A stretch of DNA of 55,071 bases from Bradyrhizobium sp. Ai1a-2 (GTDB lineage: Bacteria; Pseudomonadota; Alphaproteobacteria; Rhizobiales; Xanthobacteraceae). Below are positions 10,860 to 18,512 of the stretch, piece by piece. The stretch is from assembly GCF_000426245.1 (NCBI RefSeq), contig NZ_AUEZ01000059.1:1-55071 (forward strand), in the 5' to 3' direction. How positions within the stretch are numbered: the stretch's first letter is position 1; the number at the start of each line of letters is the position of its first letter. A program made the translations under genes and the position numbers. The notes below the pieces were generated by a model. That model was not told the DNA's origin. It worked only from the letters and a program-made list of their open reading frames with translations, and ran no database searches.

Positions 10860-11240
10860 CTAGCCCGCTCGCTCGACAAGATGCGCACGCGAGGGCGAAG
10901 GGTCAAATCGATCGGCGAAATATTGCGTTTCGTGAGCCACCAGCCCTTCGCGGAATTCCATGATGCTCACCGCGTAAGACGGTATGCCGTCATAGCTGAG
11001 TACGAATTCAGTGACCCAGAGATCGTCGCCGCCGACAATTCGACGGACCGTAAAACGCTTCTTGTTTGGCTGGAGGAATCGGCTCTCTTGAATGTTGCGC
11101 CGACCGCGGATCCGCTCGCCCGATTGCGGATAATCAAGCACAGCATCCTCGCGATAGATGTCATGCTCGACCTCGAAATCGCCCGCGTCTGAAGCATCCC
11201 AATGGCGCTGCAGCGCAGCCCGCACGGTTCGATCATCCAT
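10860..11240 (-). CDS. SnoaL/NTF2-like small protein
   Basis: The 126-residue product has the layout of the NTF2-like cone fold: an N-terminal helix (VRAALQRHWDASDAGDFE), a DIYREDAVLDYPQSGERIRG segment where catalytic members place pocket residues, and a curved sheet ending HETQYFADRFDP. Family members are isomerases, hydrolases or simple ligand-binding proteins, so a specific role cannot be given. The ATG at 11240 has GGGAG about 6 nt upstream and is preferred to 11285. The gene converges on the coiled-coil gene and is divergent from the small secreted protein gene. Confidence 0.75.
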   Translation of the reverse strand: MDDRTVRAALQRHWDASDAGDFEVEHDIYREDAVLDYPQSGERIRGRRNIQESRFLQPNKKRFTVRRIVGGDDLWVTEFVLSYDGIPSYAVSIMEFREGLVAHETQYFADRFDPSPSRAHLVERAG

Positions 11241-11395
11241 CTCAATCTCCCACCTGCGAGAAGCACGTCTATTTGATCCCGGCACAACTGGCTTAAGACC
11301 TCACTCCATAGTACGCTCTCGCTGCGTGCGATCAACGCAGCATTTCTTTCCAGCTTTGCGGTCTACGTTCCTTGTCCAACAATAAGGAGTCGACC

Positions 11396-11722
11396 ATGAA
11401 ACTCACAACAATAGCATTGGCTTTGGCGTTCGCGGTCTCCGCCACTTCCGCATTTGCACAAGGTGGCAATCCCAACGGCAGTCCGGGCGGTCCCTCTTCA
11501 TTGAGCGGCACAGGACCTTCCACGAGCGGAGGCGATACACCCGGAGCAGTTGGCAGTGGCCCCGCGGCAGGCGGCTCCGTGAGTGGCGCCACCACCGGAA
11601 GCGCTGCCGGCAACCAGCCCTGTGACAATCCGAACGGCTGTCCGGGCGGCCCCACGTCACTTAGCGGAACTGGCTCATCCCAGTATGGCGGTTCGTCGCC
11701 CGGTACTTCCGGCAGAAACTAA
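11396..11722 (+). CDS. Small Gly/Ser/Pro-rich secreted protein with an internal repeat
   Basis: This 108-residue protein has a clear Sec signal peptide (MKLTTIALALAFAVSATSAFA, cut before QGGN). The mature part is almost entirely Gly, Ser, Pro, Thr and Asn. It holds two copies of the unit NPNGxPGGPxSLSGTG, one at the start and one near the end, the second preceded by CD. AAGGAG sits 7 nt before the ATG. Such low-complexity exported proteins are common in Bradyrhizobium and have no assigned function. The DUF1236 protein at 46987 has a similar Gly/Ser-rich start, but the repeat unit is not shared. Confidence 0.75.
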   Translation: MKLTTIALALAFAVSATSAFAQGGNPNGSPGGPSSLSGTGPSTSGGDTPGAVGSGPAAGGSVSGATTGSAAGNQPCDNPNGCPGGPTSLSGTGSSQYGGSSPGTSGRN

Positions 11723-12468
11723 CAGAACATCAAGCGAAGATCCCGTCTGTTTCGCGGGCTCTCATAAGGGCGGCCCCAGTTGCCCTCCGGCGCGCGCCGC
11801 ACCGATACCATGGTGCATGGCGCTCGCCGATGGCGCCCAGCAGATCCAATGGACGTTGGAGCTCCGTCGGATTTGAGTTGGACTAATTGCCCGTCAGCAA
11901 AGTGAAGCGACGCCGTTCAATCCGCTCTCGCGCCATTAGTCCTGACGCCCTGCAAAAATCCGGCGCCTAGAGCTGGCACCGCCGCTCCCGCTTCTCGATG
12001 GCCCTGTCGATGCCATTCCGGGCGGAGCGGCAATCCGTCCCGTAAAGACCTGCTTTTCCATTCTCTCGTGACGATCGTGATCTCGTCGGATGAGAGTACC
12101 GCGCTTGGACCATTCGACGTCATTCCGTTATCCGTGTACGCGTTTCGGCGTTGAGCCCTAGCCCAAACCGGAACGTCGACGTTCGGCCAGTATGAGACCG
12201 GAGATGGTGTTGTACTGCAAGTTGTCTAACTCTCGAGCTTCCTTGCCAGTGGACGCACCATGCGAGCCGGTATCCAAGTCTGGCACCTCGTGAACCGACC
12301 GCGTCTGGCGGATGCCATTCCCATTAGTATTAAGCAAAGTAGCATATTGAAGTTCTTTGCAGTCACGTGTAGCTTCATCCGAATTCACTATATAGTTGAA
12401 GCTTTTTTTCACGTAATTTTTCGAGGCTTGGGCAATTCCTGGGGTGCGAATTTGCCCAATGTAATCAG
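11723..12468. other. 746-bp gene-poor stretch leading into the A/T-rich island
   Basis: No convincing complete gene is present. The left part is GC-rich and carries a chemoreceptor gene remnant at 11791-11862. From about 12185 the sequence turns A/T-richer, with runs such as CTTTTTTTC at 12402-12410. A perfect 14-bp palindrome, GAACGTCGACGTTC, lies at 12171-12184 close to that change. It does not have the spacing of alphaproteobacterial LexA boxes. The promoter of the four-gene cassette should be in 12185-12468, but no strong -35/-10 pair stands out. Confidence 0.6.
11791..11862 (+). pseudogene. Remnant of a methyl-accepting chemotaxis protein gene
   Basis: About 70 bases here match the coding strand of the chemoreceptor gene at 6041-6112 with few changes. 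The stretch from CGCACCGAT through CGCTCGCCGATGGCGCCCAG is nearly identical. An extra base around 11816-11819 breaks the frame and nothing recognisable continues on either side. It is a decayed piece of a paralogous receptor signalling domain, and it marks past rearrangement at the edge of the A/T-rich island. Confidence 0.7.
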
Positions 12469-13284
12469 ATGTCCGTTAATCGATTTTGTCGTCTCCGTTG
12501 GGGGATCATCGGCGCTGCTTATTTGGTGTTGGTTTCGTGCGTTGCTGCGCCAGTAGAAGAGACGCGAGCATTTTCAAACGCTGCAATCGCCGTGAAATCT
12601 GCGGGTGACCTGCTTTTTGACGAGCTCTCCGCCGCCGAACGCCGCAGCTATAAAGCATCATATCGGCGCAACTTCCAAAAGGCCTATGTCTTTGAAGTGG
12701 CTGATGCCCCGTATTTTGCAACAATCGGCGAACTACCGGACGTAGCCGCTTTCCGGAACGCGCTTGATGTCATCAAAAACTATGCCGCACTACTCGTGTC
12801 GTTGGCCGAGGGGCAGGATGTAGAAAAGACAAGAAGTCAGCTGCTGGCAATCTCTTCCAATCTTGCCGCGATTGCCAAGTTTTCACAGTTTGCTCCGGCC
12901 GCGGCCGCGATAACGTCAATAATCGATCAAGCTCTTAAAGCGAACAGCATTGCTGTGGCAAGGCGCATCGTTCTCGACGGAGCCCCCGCCGTTCGAGACA
13001 TAATTGCCCTCCTCAAGGATGCATCACCTTCCATTTTCAAAGCGTTGGCCGGAGATCTCTTGGCGACAGGCGCCGAAGCAAAGGCGCTGGACGCAAAGCG
13101 GGTCACGGTCGCAACTTTTGTCATGTTGCTCGACTCGCTTGCTTCGGTGTTCGACCGGTTAGTGCTCGCTTTTGAGCAGCCAAGCAGCCCCGCAAGTTTG
13201 GCGTCCCTTCTGGAATTCACTGCAAATTTAAACGCTGACGTCACGGCGGCCCGCAAAGCTTTTGCCGAGGTCAGACAGAGATAG
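12469..13284 (+). CDS. Putative lipoprotein, first gene of the A/T-rich cassette
   Basis: The 271-residue product begins with a lipoprotein signal peptide: a basic start, a hydrophobic stretch, and the lipobox L-V-S-C with the modified Cys at residue 24. It should be anchored in the inner or outer membrane, facing the periplasm. The rest is predicted almost wholly helical and rich in Ala, Leu and Ser. I recognise no known domain. It is much longer than phage outer-membrane spanins. The ribosome binding site is weak. Its TAG stop at 13282-13284 touches the next frame, so the two genes are translated together. Base composition is lower in GC than in flanking genes. Confidence 0.75.
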   Translation: MSVNRFCRLRWGIIGAAYLVLVSCVAAPVEETRAFSNAAIAVKSAGDLLFDELSAAERRSYKASYRRNFQKAYVFEVADAPYFATIGELPDVAAFRNALDVIKNYAALLVSLAEGQDVEKTRSQLLAISSNLAAIAKFSQFAPAAAAITSIIDQALKANSIAVARRIVLDGAPAVRDIIALLKDASPSIFKALAGDLLATGAEAKALDAKRVTVATFVMLLDSLASVFDRLVLAFEQPSSPASLASLLEFTANLNADVTAARKAFAEVRQR

Positions 13285-14504
13285 TGGGATTTAAGATGTC
13301 AGGGACTGTTTCTCAGAGCATTTACGCAGCGCTTGCTGAAATCGATACCCGGCTTGGCACCGCCAGTGTTTCCCCCGAGGAAAAGCAAAAGCTCAATGAG
13401 GCAAAGGCGACGCTAGGACTCCAACTCGCGGAAATTGCACGCAATGAACTACTTGCAACGGCGAAGGCCGTAGGAGCCGCGGCCGCAAAGTTGCAGGCGG
13501 TCATACACTCCGCAAATTCTGCTGGCGTAACCGACTTTTCCGATTATTGGCGACGTCTGCTTGATGCCCTAGGCGGCCTTGGTCTCCGCTCTGAGAACCT
13601 CAGCGCAGACAAACCACTGGCGACATCGTCAAGTTTGACATGGGCAGCGACGAATCCTCCGACCATCGGCGCGTCATCGTCCGATCTCTTCGCTGCGGTT
13701 TCTGGCGAGCCGCTCTCGCAGAAAGGCTTTGACGAAGTTTGTGCAAGCCTAGGCGTCACGGCGGCCGACGTATGGGCAGTGATCTTCACAGAAACCGACG
13801 CACCTTATGGCGGCTACTTTCGAAACGCATGGCCACAAATTCTGTATGAGCAGCATATTTTCCATAGGCTCACGGGCGGCCGCTATGACCAATCGCACCT
13901 CGATATCAGCTCTTCCAAAAGCGGAAATTACGGCGCTGGCGGTTCGCACCAGTATGACCGATTGAGAATTGCCATGGCGCTTGACGAGGAAGCCGCTCTA
14001 CAGAGCGCTTCCTGGGGCATAGGTCAAACGCTTGGTATCCACTACAAGACACTTGGATATGGCTCTGCAAAGTTGTTCGTCCAAGACATGTTCAGATCGG
14101 AAGATTTGCAGCTTATGGCCATGGCAAAGGAGATGTTGGCCACAGAGGCTGCCGTCCCCTTGAAAAATCACGATTGGAAGAACTTCGCACGAATCTACAA
14201 CGGCTCAAACTATGCAATCAACAACTACGACGATCATCTGCGCGGTTGGTACGCAAAGTTCGCTTCGGGTGCTTTGCCGGACCTCCGCGTGCGCGCGGCG
14301 CAAATGTACCTGATGTTCCTTGGCTATCACCCTTCGGACTTGGACGGAATCTGGGGGCCGCGGACGCAGTCGTCACTGAATCAGTACCAGCGGGCCAGCC
14401 ACATACCAGAAACAAGTATGCTGAACGATGCAACGCTTGAGAGACTTCGAAGTGAAAGCGGGCAGAAGCACTCGGAAACGTCCCGACCGATGTTGGTGGC
14501 GTGA
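13284..14504 (+). CDS. Phage-type N-acetylmuramidase (DUF3380) with C-terminal peptidoglycan-binding domain
   Basis: Residues 145-328 match the N-acetylmuramidase/DUF3380 family of phage endolysins. They show FTET with candidate catalytic Glu170, then PQILYEQHIFHRLTGGR, SHQYDRLRIAMALDEEAAL, ASWGIGQTLG and FARIYNGSNYAINNY. Residues 334-390 form a peptidoglycan-binding domain (GYHPSDLDGIWGPRTQSSLNQYQ). The first 110 residues are an unrecognised helical region. Such enzymes cut the MurNAc-GlcNAc bond of the wall. There is no signal peptide, so export needs a holin-like helper, another secretion route, or lysis. The frame starts at a GTG overlapping the previous stop; the ATG at 13296 is an equally good start. 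Confidence 0.88.
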   Translation: MGFKMSGTVSQSIYAALAEIDTRLGTASVSPEEKQKLNEAKATLGLQLAEIARNELLATAKAVGAAAAKLQAVIHSANSAGVTDFSDYWRRLLDALGGLGLRSENLSADKPLATSSSLTWAATNPPTIGASSSDLFAAVSGEPLSQKGFDEVCASLGVTAADVWAVIFTETDAPYGGYFRNAWPQILYEQHIFHRLTGGRYDQSHLDISSSKSGNYGAGGSHQYDRLRIAMALDEEAALQSASWGIGQTLGIHYKTLGYGSAKLFVQDMFRSEDLQLMAMAKEMLATEAAVPLKNHDWKNFARIYNGSNYAINNYDDHLRGWYAKFASGALPDLRVRAAQMYLMFLGYHPSDLDGIWGPRTQSSLNQYQRASHIPETSMLNDATLERLRSESGQKHSETSRPMLVA

Positions 14505-14522
14505 GGGCAAGAGGAGCTAGCC

Positions 14523-15020
14523 ATGCCAGAACAAGAAAACCCTTCGCGAGACATCAAGCCTTCCGATGATTACGTCACGCGTCTCATGAAACTGCTGCCT
14601 GCCGAGATCACAGGTGCATACCTGGCAATCCGACTGGTATCGTCTCCGGAATCCAACTCGCATGACAAATGGATCGCGCTATTTGCTGCGATAATCTTTT
14701 GTATCGCGCCGTTCTTCATGTATTTCGTCTTGAAGATGCGCCAAACCAAACAAATCATTTTCCTCACGCTCTCCTACGTAGTCTGGATCTCCAACTTCGA
14801 GATCGATCGGATTAAGCGCAGCAGCGAACAAATCGCCGAATTATCTGAAAAGTTGGTCAGGCCCTTCGGGGACGCGCTTGTTCTTATGACTGATCCAACT
14901 TTCATAAAGGGGATCGCTGTTCTCTGGCTATTGCTGCTTTCGCCATTCGTTTTCGCAAAGGAAGCGATGGCACCTGAACAGCCTCAAGCGGTCGAACCTC
15001 CAAAAGAACCGGAACAGTAG
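14523..15020 (+). CDS. Three-helix membrane protein of unknown function in the muramidase cassette
   Basis: The 165-residue protein has three hydrophobic segments at about residues 51-71, 77-93 and 129-147. Before the first lies an amphipathic segment, DDYVTRLMKLLPAEITGAYL, which looks like a conserved family signature, though I cannot name the family. The tail is Pro/Glu-rich (PEQPQAVEPPKEPEQ). Small size, several helices and a position 18 nt after an endolysin-type muramidase gene make a holin-like pore role possible. It is larger than most holins and the helix count alone proves nothing. AGGAG lies 5-9 nt before the ATG. Confidence 0.75.
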   Translation: MPEQENPSRDIKPSDDYVTRLMKLLPAEITGAYLAIRLVSSPESNSHDKWIALFAAIIFCIAPFFMYFVLKMRQTKQIIFLTLSYVVWISNFEIDRIKRSSEQIAELSEKLVRPFGDALVLMTDPTFIKGIAVLWLLLLSPFVFAKEAMAPEQPQAVEPPKEPEQ

Positions 15021-15027
15021 GTGTTTC

Positions 15028-15813
15028 ATGCACAGCATCGCGCACGTCCGGATAGCGTTGTTGGGACTATTCCTATGTTACTCAGGAAGTTCCTGGGCAC
15101 AGGACTGTGCCGTTGTGAGCACCGTTTTGAACAGCGATGAGTTCTTTACAAATGAATATTCTGGCCGTGTCGCCTGGCTGAGGGAGGGCGAAGGAAGCGC
15201 AACTTATTACCTGCTCAACGATTGCACCAAGTTACATGTTGATCGAGCCGAGATTCTATATTTCGTCGTCAACGCCGTCTTCAAACCACAGCCCGGCGAT
15301 GGGACTGCATCGTTTGTCGCCCTGCAAGTGGCTAGACTTCAAACGCAGAGGCAAGCCGCATTAGAAGCCACCATCGAACGCAAGGGCACCTGGTGCCGAA
15401 AACCAAATCAGCAAAATGCTTGTGATGATCCTGTCGAACAAAAAGGCTTCAATCAAACGGCAATGCCGAACATAACCGCGAAGAAGTTTTTTGACTTGCA
15501 CACAACAAGTCCCTTCGACGACTCGGCTATCGCTACGCGAGGGCTATATTGGCATAATACTCCAATCGGGGGAGTAGTACCGTCCAATGCGCGGCCGGAA
15601 ACATACTCATGGGCTTTGGATACGTTCGCGGAGTATCCTGATCGTACCTTGCTTTCCAACAGACTATACAGGTTCGAATTCGCTCCCAATGGAGACAATG
15701 AGGTTCCTTTTGATATCCGCATTCGAGGAACACAGGCGGTGAGTTTTAGGATAAAATCTCCAATCTGGGGTGAAGAGACATACCAATACGACCTGCAAAT
15801 TCGGCGAAGGTAG
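15028..15813 (+). CDS. Periplasmic or secreted protein of unknown function, last gene of the cassette
   Basis: The 261-residue product has a Sec signal peptide (hydrophobic LLGLFLCYSGSSWA, cut before QDCA). The mature part contains several Cys residues (in QDCAVV, NDCTKL, GTWCRK and NACDD) that could form periplasmic disulfides. Its second half appears beta-rich. No domain is recognised. It starts 7 nt after the membrane-protein gene, so it belongs to the same transcript. Possible roles include an immunity protein or inhibitor for the muramidase, or an envelope-modifying partner. Neither is shown by sequence. Confidence 0.72.
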   Translation: MHSIAHVRIALLGLFLCYSGSSWAQDCAVVSTVLNSDEFFTNEYSGRVAWLREGEGSATYYLLNDCTKLHVDRAEILYFVVNAVFKPQPGDGTASFVALQVARLQTQRQAALEATIERKGTWCRKPNQQNACDDPVEQKGFNQTAMPNITAKKFFDLHTTSPFDDSAIATRGLYWHNTPIGGVVPSNARPETYSWALDTFAEYPDRTLLSNRLYRFEFAPNGDNEVPFDIRIRGTQAVSFRIKSPIWGEETYQYDLQIRRR

Positions 15814-15991
15814 CACGAACATTGCACAGCAACTGACGCCACGGGATCATTAAGCGCACGTAGCACGGCGCATGCGTCTTGCCCTCGGACCTATCAGGAC
15901 CCCGAAATTGGCGGAACGTGCAATCATCCGCATATGACGCGCTTATGAAGCGCGATGCTAACTCGTCTCGATTTCCTATCAACCCGAGCAC

Positions 15992-16129
15992 ATGATCCGG
16001 CATCGGCTGTTACCAGCCGAGGTGGCCGAGACGCGCCGTATCTATCTCAAGACGACTCCGGGCGGCTACCGCATTGTCGAAGCGCGCGAGAGCACGTGTG
16101 ATCCGAAAGGGCTCACCTACTATGGTTGA
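15992..16129 (+). CDS. Possible 45-residue protein overlapping the methyltransferase start
   Basis: A short frame starts at ATG 15992 and ends at TGA 16127-16129, overlapping the methyltransferase ATG at 16122 by 8 nt. The product is compact and polar (VAETRRIYLKTTPGGYRIVE in the middle), with no signal or membrane segment. The overlap would allow translational coupling. No strong ribosome binding site is visible and I recognise no family. It could also be the end of a decayed gene. The 178 bp before it (15814-15991) hold nothing I can identify. Confidence 0.35.
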   Translation: MIRHRLLPAEVAETRRIYLKTTPGGYRIVEARESTCDPKGLTYYG

Positions 16130-17126
16130 TCAGGATTCGATTCCATCCCGGAAATGGATATCAGGCGCGACCGGTTCGCCCAGGATCAGGCGTTCCGCCC
16201 TGGCCATCGATAGTGATGCGCCGGACGACGTCGCCGACATCTACAATCAGGCTGGCGACCACTACGTCTCTTATGCCGATGGTGATCCTTCGCAGCCATT
16301 TGTCTTCGACGGAGTGCATGCCTATGCGGATCGGTGCGTCTGGTCCGTGTTGGAAACAAAACTGGTGGACCTGCGGGCTTCCGGCGCGAGATCGGTCAGG
16401 TTTCTTGATGCCGGCTGCGGGCCCGGCACATGGCTGCGGCGACTGGTCATGCGCGCCCACGCGCTCGGGTTCGACAGCATCACTGCGCGCGGATTCGACA
16501 TTGCGCAGGCACAGATCCAGCGCGCCCGCCTGGCGGCTCGAAATCTTACCAGCCTCCCCGGCGTCAGCCTCACATTCGACGTCGCAGACCTTTCGGACCG
16601 GTTGCCGGAACCCGATGGCTCGGTCGATGTCACCCTTTGCCTGTACAGCGCGCTCAGTCATCTGCCCGTTGAAAGGCTGACGGATATCGCGACAGAGATC
16701 GCGCGCGTGACGTCGGGACATTTCGTAACGACCGTGCGTCCGATCGGCAGCACGCCAACGGCCTTCGTGGAATCGGTAGAGAACGTCCGCCGCTTGAGAC
16801 ATGATCACGTCAAGGACCACTGTGAAATCGACCTTAGCGACGGTCGGCATATGGCGTTCGGCTTTCACCTGTTCACAGCGATCGAATTGCGAAGCCTTTT
16901 CGCGGGGAATTTCGAGATCGAGGATCTGCGAGGTCTCGACCTGTTTCACAGCCGGTTCATGCCAGATGCGCGGTGGAATCCAGTGTCGCAGGCGGACCAT
17001 CGTCATCTCGCCGATGAACTCGACCGGCTTGAGAAGGCGCATGCCGCGAGCACCGAGTTCATGGATCGCGCCACCCATCTCCTGCTCGTGGCGCGCAGCC
17101 GGCGAACCATCGCGCGTTCGAAGTGA
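16122..17126 (+). CDS. Class I SAM-dependent methyltransferase
   Basis: The 334-residue protein carries a Rossmann methyltransferase domain. Motif I is VRFLDAGCGPGTWLRRL, followed by an acidic residue after the second strand (ARGFDIAQAQIQRAR), motif II-like LTFDVADLSDRLP, and VDVTLCLYSALSHLP where motif III/IV sits. It should transfer a methyl group from S-adenosylmethionine to an unknown small molecule or protein. The ATG at 16122 is chosen because the upstream part of the frame (from 16074) lies inside the small overlapping ORF and reads as low-quality Arg-rich sequence. It converges on the hflX-like gene with only 3 nt between stops. Confidence 0.85.
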   Translation: MVDQDSIPSRKWISGATGSPRIRRSALAIDSDAPDDVADIYNQAGDHYVSYADGDPSQPFVFDGVHAYADRCVWSVLETKLVDLRASGARSVRFLDAGCGPGTWLRRLVMRAHALGFDSITARGFDIAQAQIQRARLAARNLTSLPGVSLTFDVADLSDRLPEPDGSVDVTLCLYSALSHLPVERLTDIATEIARVTSGHFVTTVRPIGSTPTAFVESVENVRRLRHDHVKDHCEIDLSDGRHMAFGFHLFTAIELRSLFAGNFEIEDLRGLDLFHSRFMPDARWNPVSQADHRHLADELDRLEKAHAASTEFMDRATHLLLVARSRRTIARSK

Positions 17127-17129
17127 GCC

Positions 17130-18512
17130 TCAGGATGCCGAAAGGGTCCTTCGCAGGCGCGCGATTGCGCCGGCGACCCCACGCACCTTTATGATCCGAC
17201 CCGTGGCGTCGTAGTTCTCCGACAGCACGTGCACGTGCCCATACACTTCGCTGAGCAGCCGCTGTTTCGCATAGGGCACCACGAATTCCTCCTCGACCAT
17301 TGCAGCCTCGAAAAACGCGATGATGGTCTCGCGCAGTGCCGCCACATCTGCCGGCGACTTTGCGGAGAGGAAAATCGCGCCGGGGTGCTTGGCGCGGAGC
17401 GTGGCACGATCCGCCTCGCCCACGCGATCGATCTTGTTCAGGAGCAGGCGCGAAGGTACGACCTCCGCGCCGATCTCGCGCAGCACGTTGCGGGTCACCT
17501 CGAGTTGCGACTCGCAGGTCGGATCGGACGCATCCACGACGAACAACAACAGCGATGCTTCCAGCGCTTCGGCAAGCGTGGACCGGAACGACGCCACGAG
17601 GTCATGCGGCAACTTCTTGATGAAGCCCACTGTATCCGAGACCAGTATGCGAGGGGTCGTTTCCGGCTGCAGAGCGCGCACCGTCGTATCAAGCGTCGCG
17701 AACAGCTTGTCCGCGACCAGGACCTCGCTGCCCGTGAGGGCCTGCATGAGCGACGACTTCCCTGCGTTCGTATACCCGACCAGCGCGGCCCGAAGCTGAT
17801 CGCGACGCGCGGCGCGACGTTGGTCGCTATCCCGCTGAATAGCCGCCAGTTGCTCCTTCAGCTCGGCGAGACGGTCGCGGATCTTGCGTTGCTCGACTTC
17901 GAGATCGGATTCGCCCGCGCCGTAGCCCTGCCGCCGCTCGCCACCCGTCGACGATTCCCGCAGGCGTGGCGCGATGTACTTCAACCGCGCCATCTCGACC
18001 TGCAACTTCGCCTCCCGGCTATGTGCATGGCGATGGAAAATCTCCACGATCACCCCGGTCCGATCCAGTACCTCCGCGCCGGTTGCTCGTTCAATGTTGC
18101 GCGTCTGGTTCGGCGAGATGTCGTGATCGACGATCACGTATTCCGGCTTCGGTGGCGTCGCCAAATCAGGCTCGGTTTGCCCGGCACTCGGCTTCCTCCC
18201 ATCGGCATCTTCGAAGCGCTCGCGGGCCCTTGACTTCCGGGCATGAGCCATCGATCCGACAACACCGGTCCCGCCAGTCATCGCCGCGAGCTCTTCAAGT
18301 TTCCCCTTGCCCATCACTGTCGCGCCGTCGAGTTCATCGCGCTTCTGCGATATCGCGCCGACAACTTCGTAACCGAGCGTCTTCACCAGGCGGCCCAACT
18401 CCTCAAGGCTCGCGGCATGCGCGTGGTCGTCGATGCCCGGGAGCTGGACGCCGACCAGGATCGCGCTCGGGATGCGCTCTTCAGCGGAGCGGCTTTCTCC
18501 AGTCTTTGCCAT
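17130..18512 (-). CDS. hflX: HflX-type ribosome-associated GTPase
   Basis: HflX proteins bind the large ribosomal subunit and split stalled ribosomes, for instance after heat shock. The GTPase motifs are complete: G1 GYTNAGKSSL, G3 SDTVGF, G4 NKID and G5 SAKS. The glycine-rich linker before the G domain reads GERRQGYGAGESDLEVEQRK, a variant of the usual GRGE(S/T)-LE form. The N-terminal domain carries about 35 extra residues between VVGSMAHARK and the conserved PEYVIVDHDISPNQTRN. The usual alphaproteobacterial hflX follows hfq; this one does not, so it may be a second paralogue. AGGAC lies upstream of the ATG at 18512. Confidence 0.9.
   Translation of the reverse strand: MAKTGESRSAEERIPSAILVGVQLPGIDDHAHAASLEELGRLVKTLGYEVVGAISQKRDELDGATVMGKGKLEELAAMTGGTGVVGSMAHARKSRARERFEDADGRKPSAGQTEPDLATPPKPEYVIVDHDISPNQTRNIERATGAEVLDRTGVIVEIFHRHAHSREAKLQVEMARLKYIAPRLRESSTGGERRQGYGAGESDLEVEQRKIRDRLAELKEQLAAIQRDSDQRRAARRDQLRAALVGYTNAGKSSLMQALTGSEVLVADKLFATLDTTVRALQPETTPRILVSDTVGFIKKLPHDLVASFRSTLAEALEASLLLFVVDASDPTCESQLEVTRNVLREIGAEVVPSRLLLNKIDRVGEADRATLRAKHPGAIFLSAKSPADVAALRETIIAFFEAAMVEEEFVVPYAKQRLLSEVYGHVHVLSENYDATGRIIKVRGVAGAIARLRRTLSAS

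Noticed and set aside
12158..12412. Leftward 84-codon frame starting at a GTG inside the A/T-rich leader of the cassette
   Set aside because: No ribosome binding site, no internal Met, and no recognisable family; it overlaps the expected promoter region of the cassette.
12469..15813. Interpretation of the cassette as a prophage remnant
   Set aside because: There is an endolysin-type enzyme but no integrase, capsid, tail or replication gene, and a large lipoprotein gene leads the operon.
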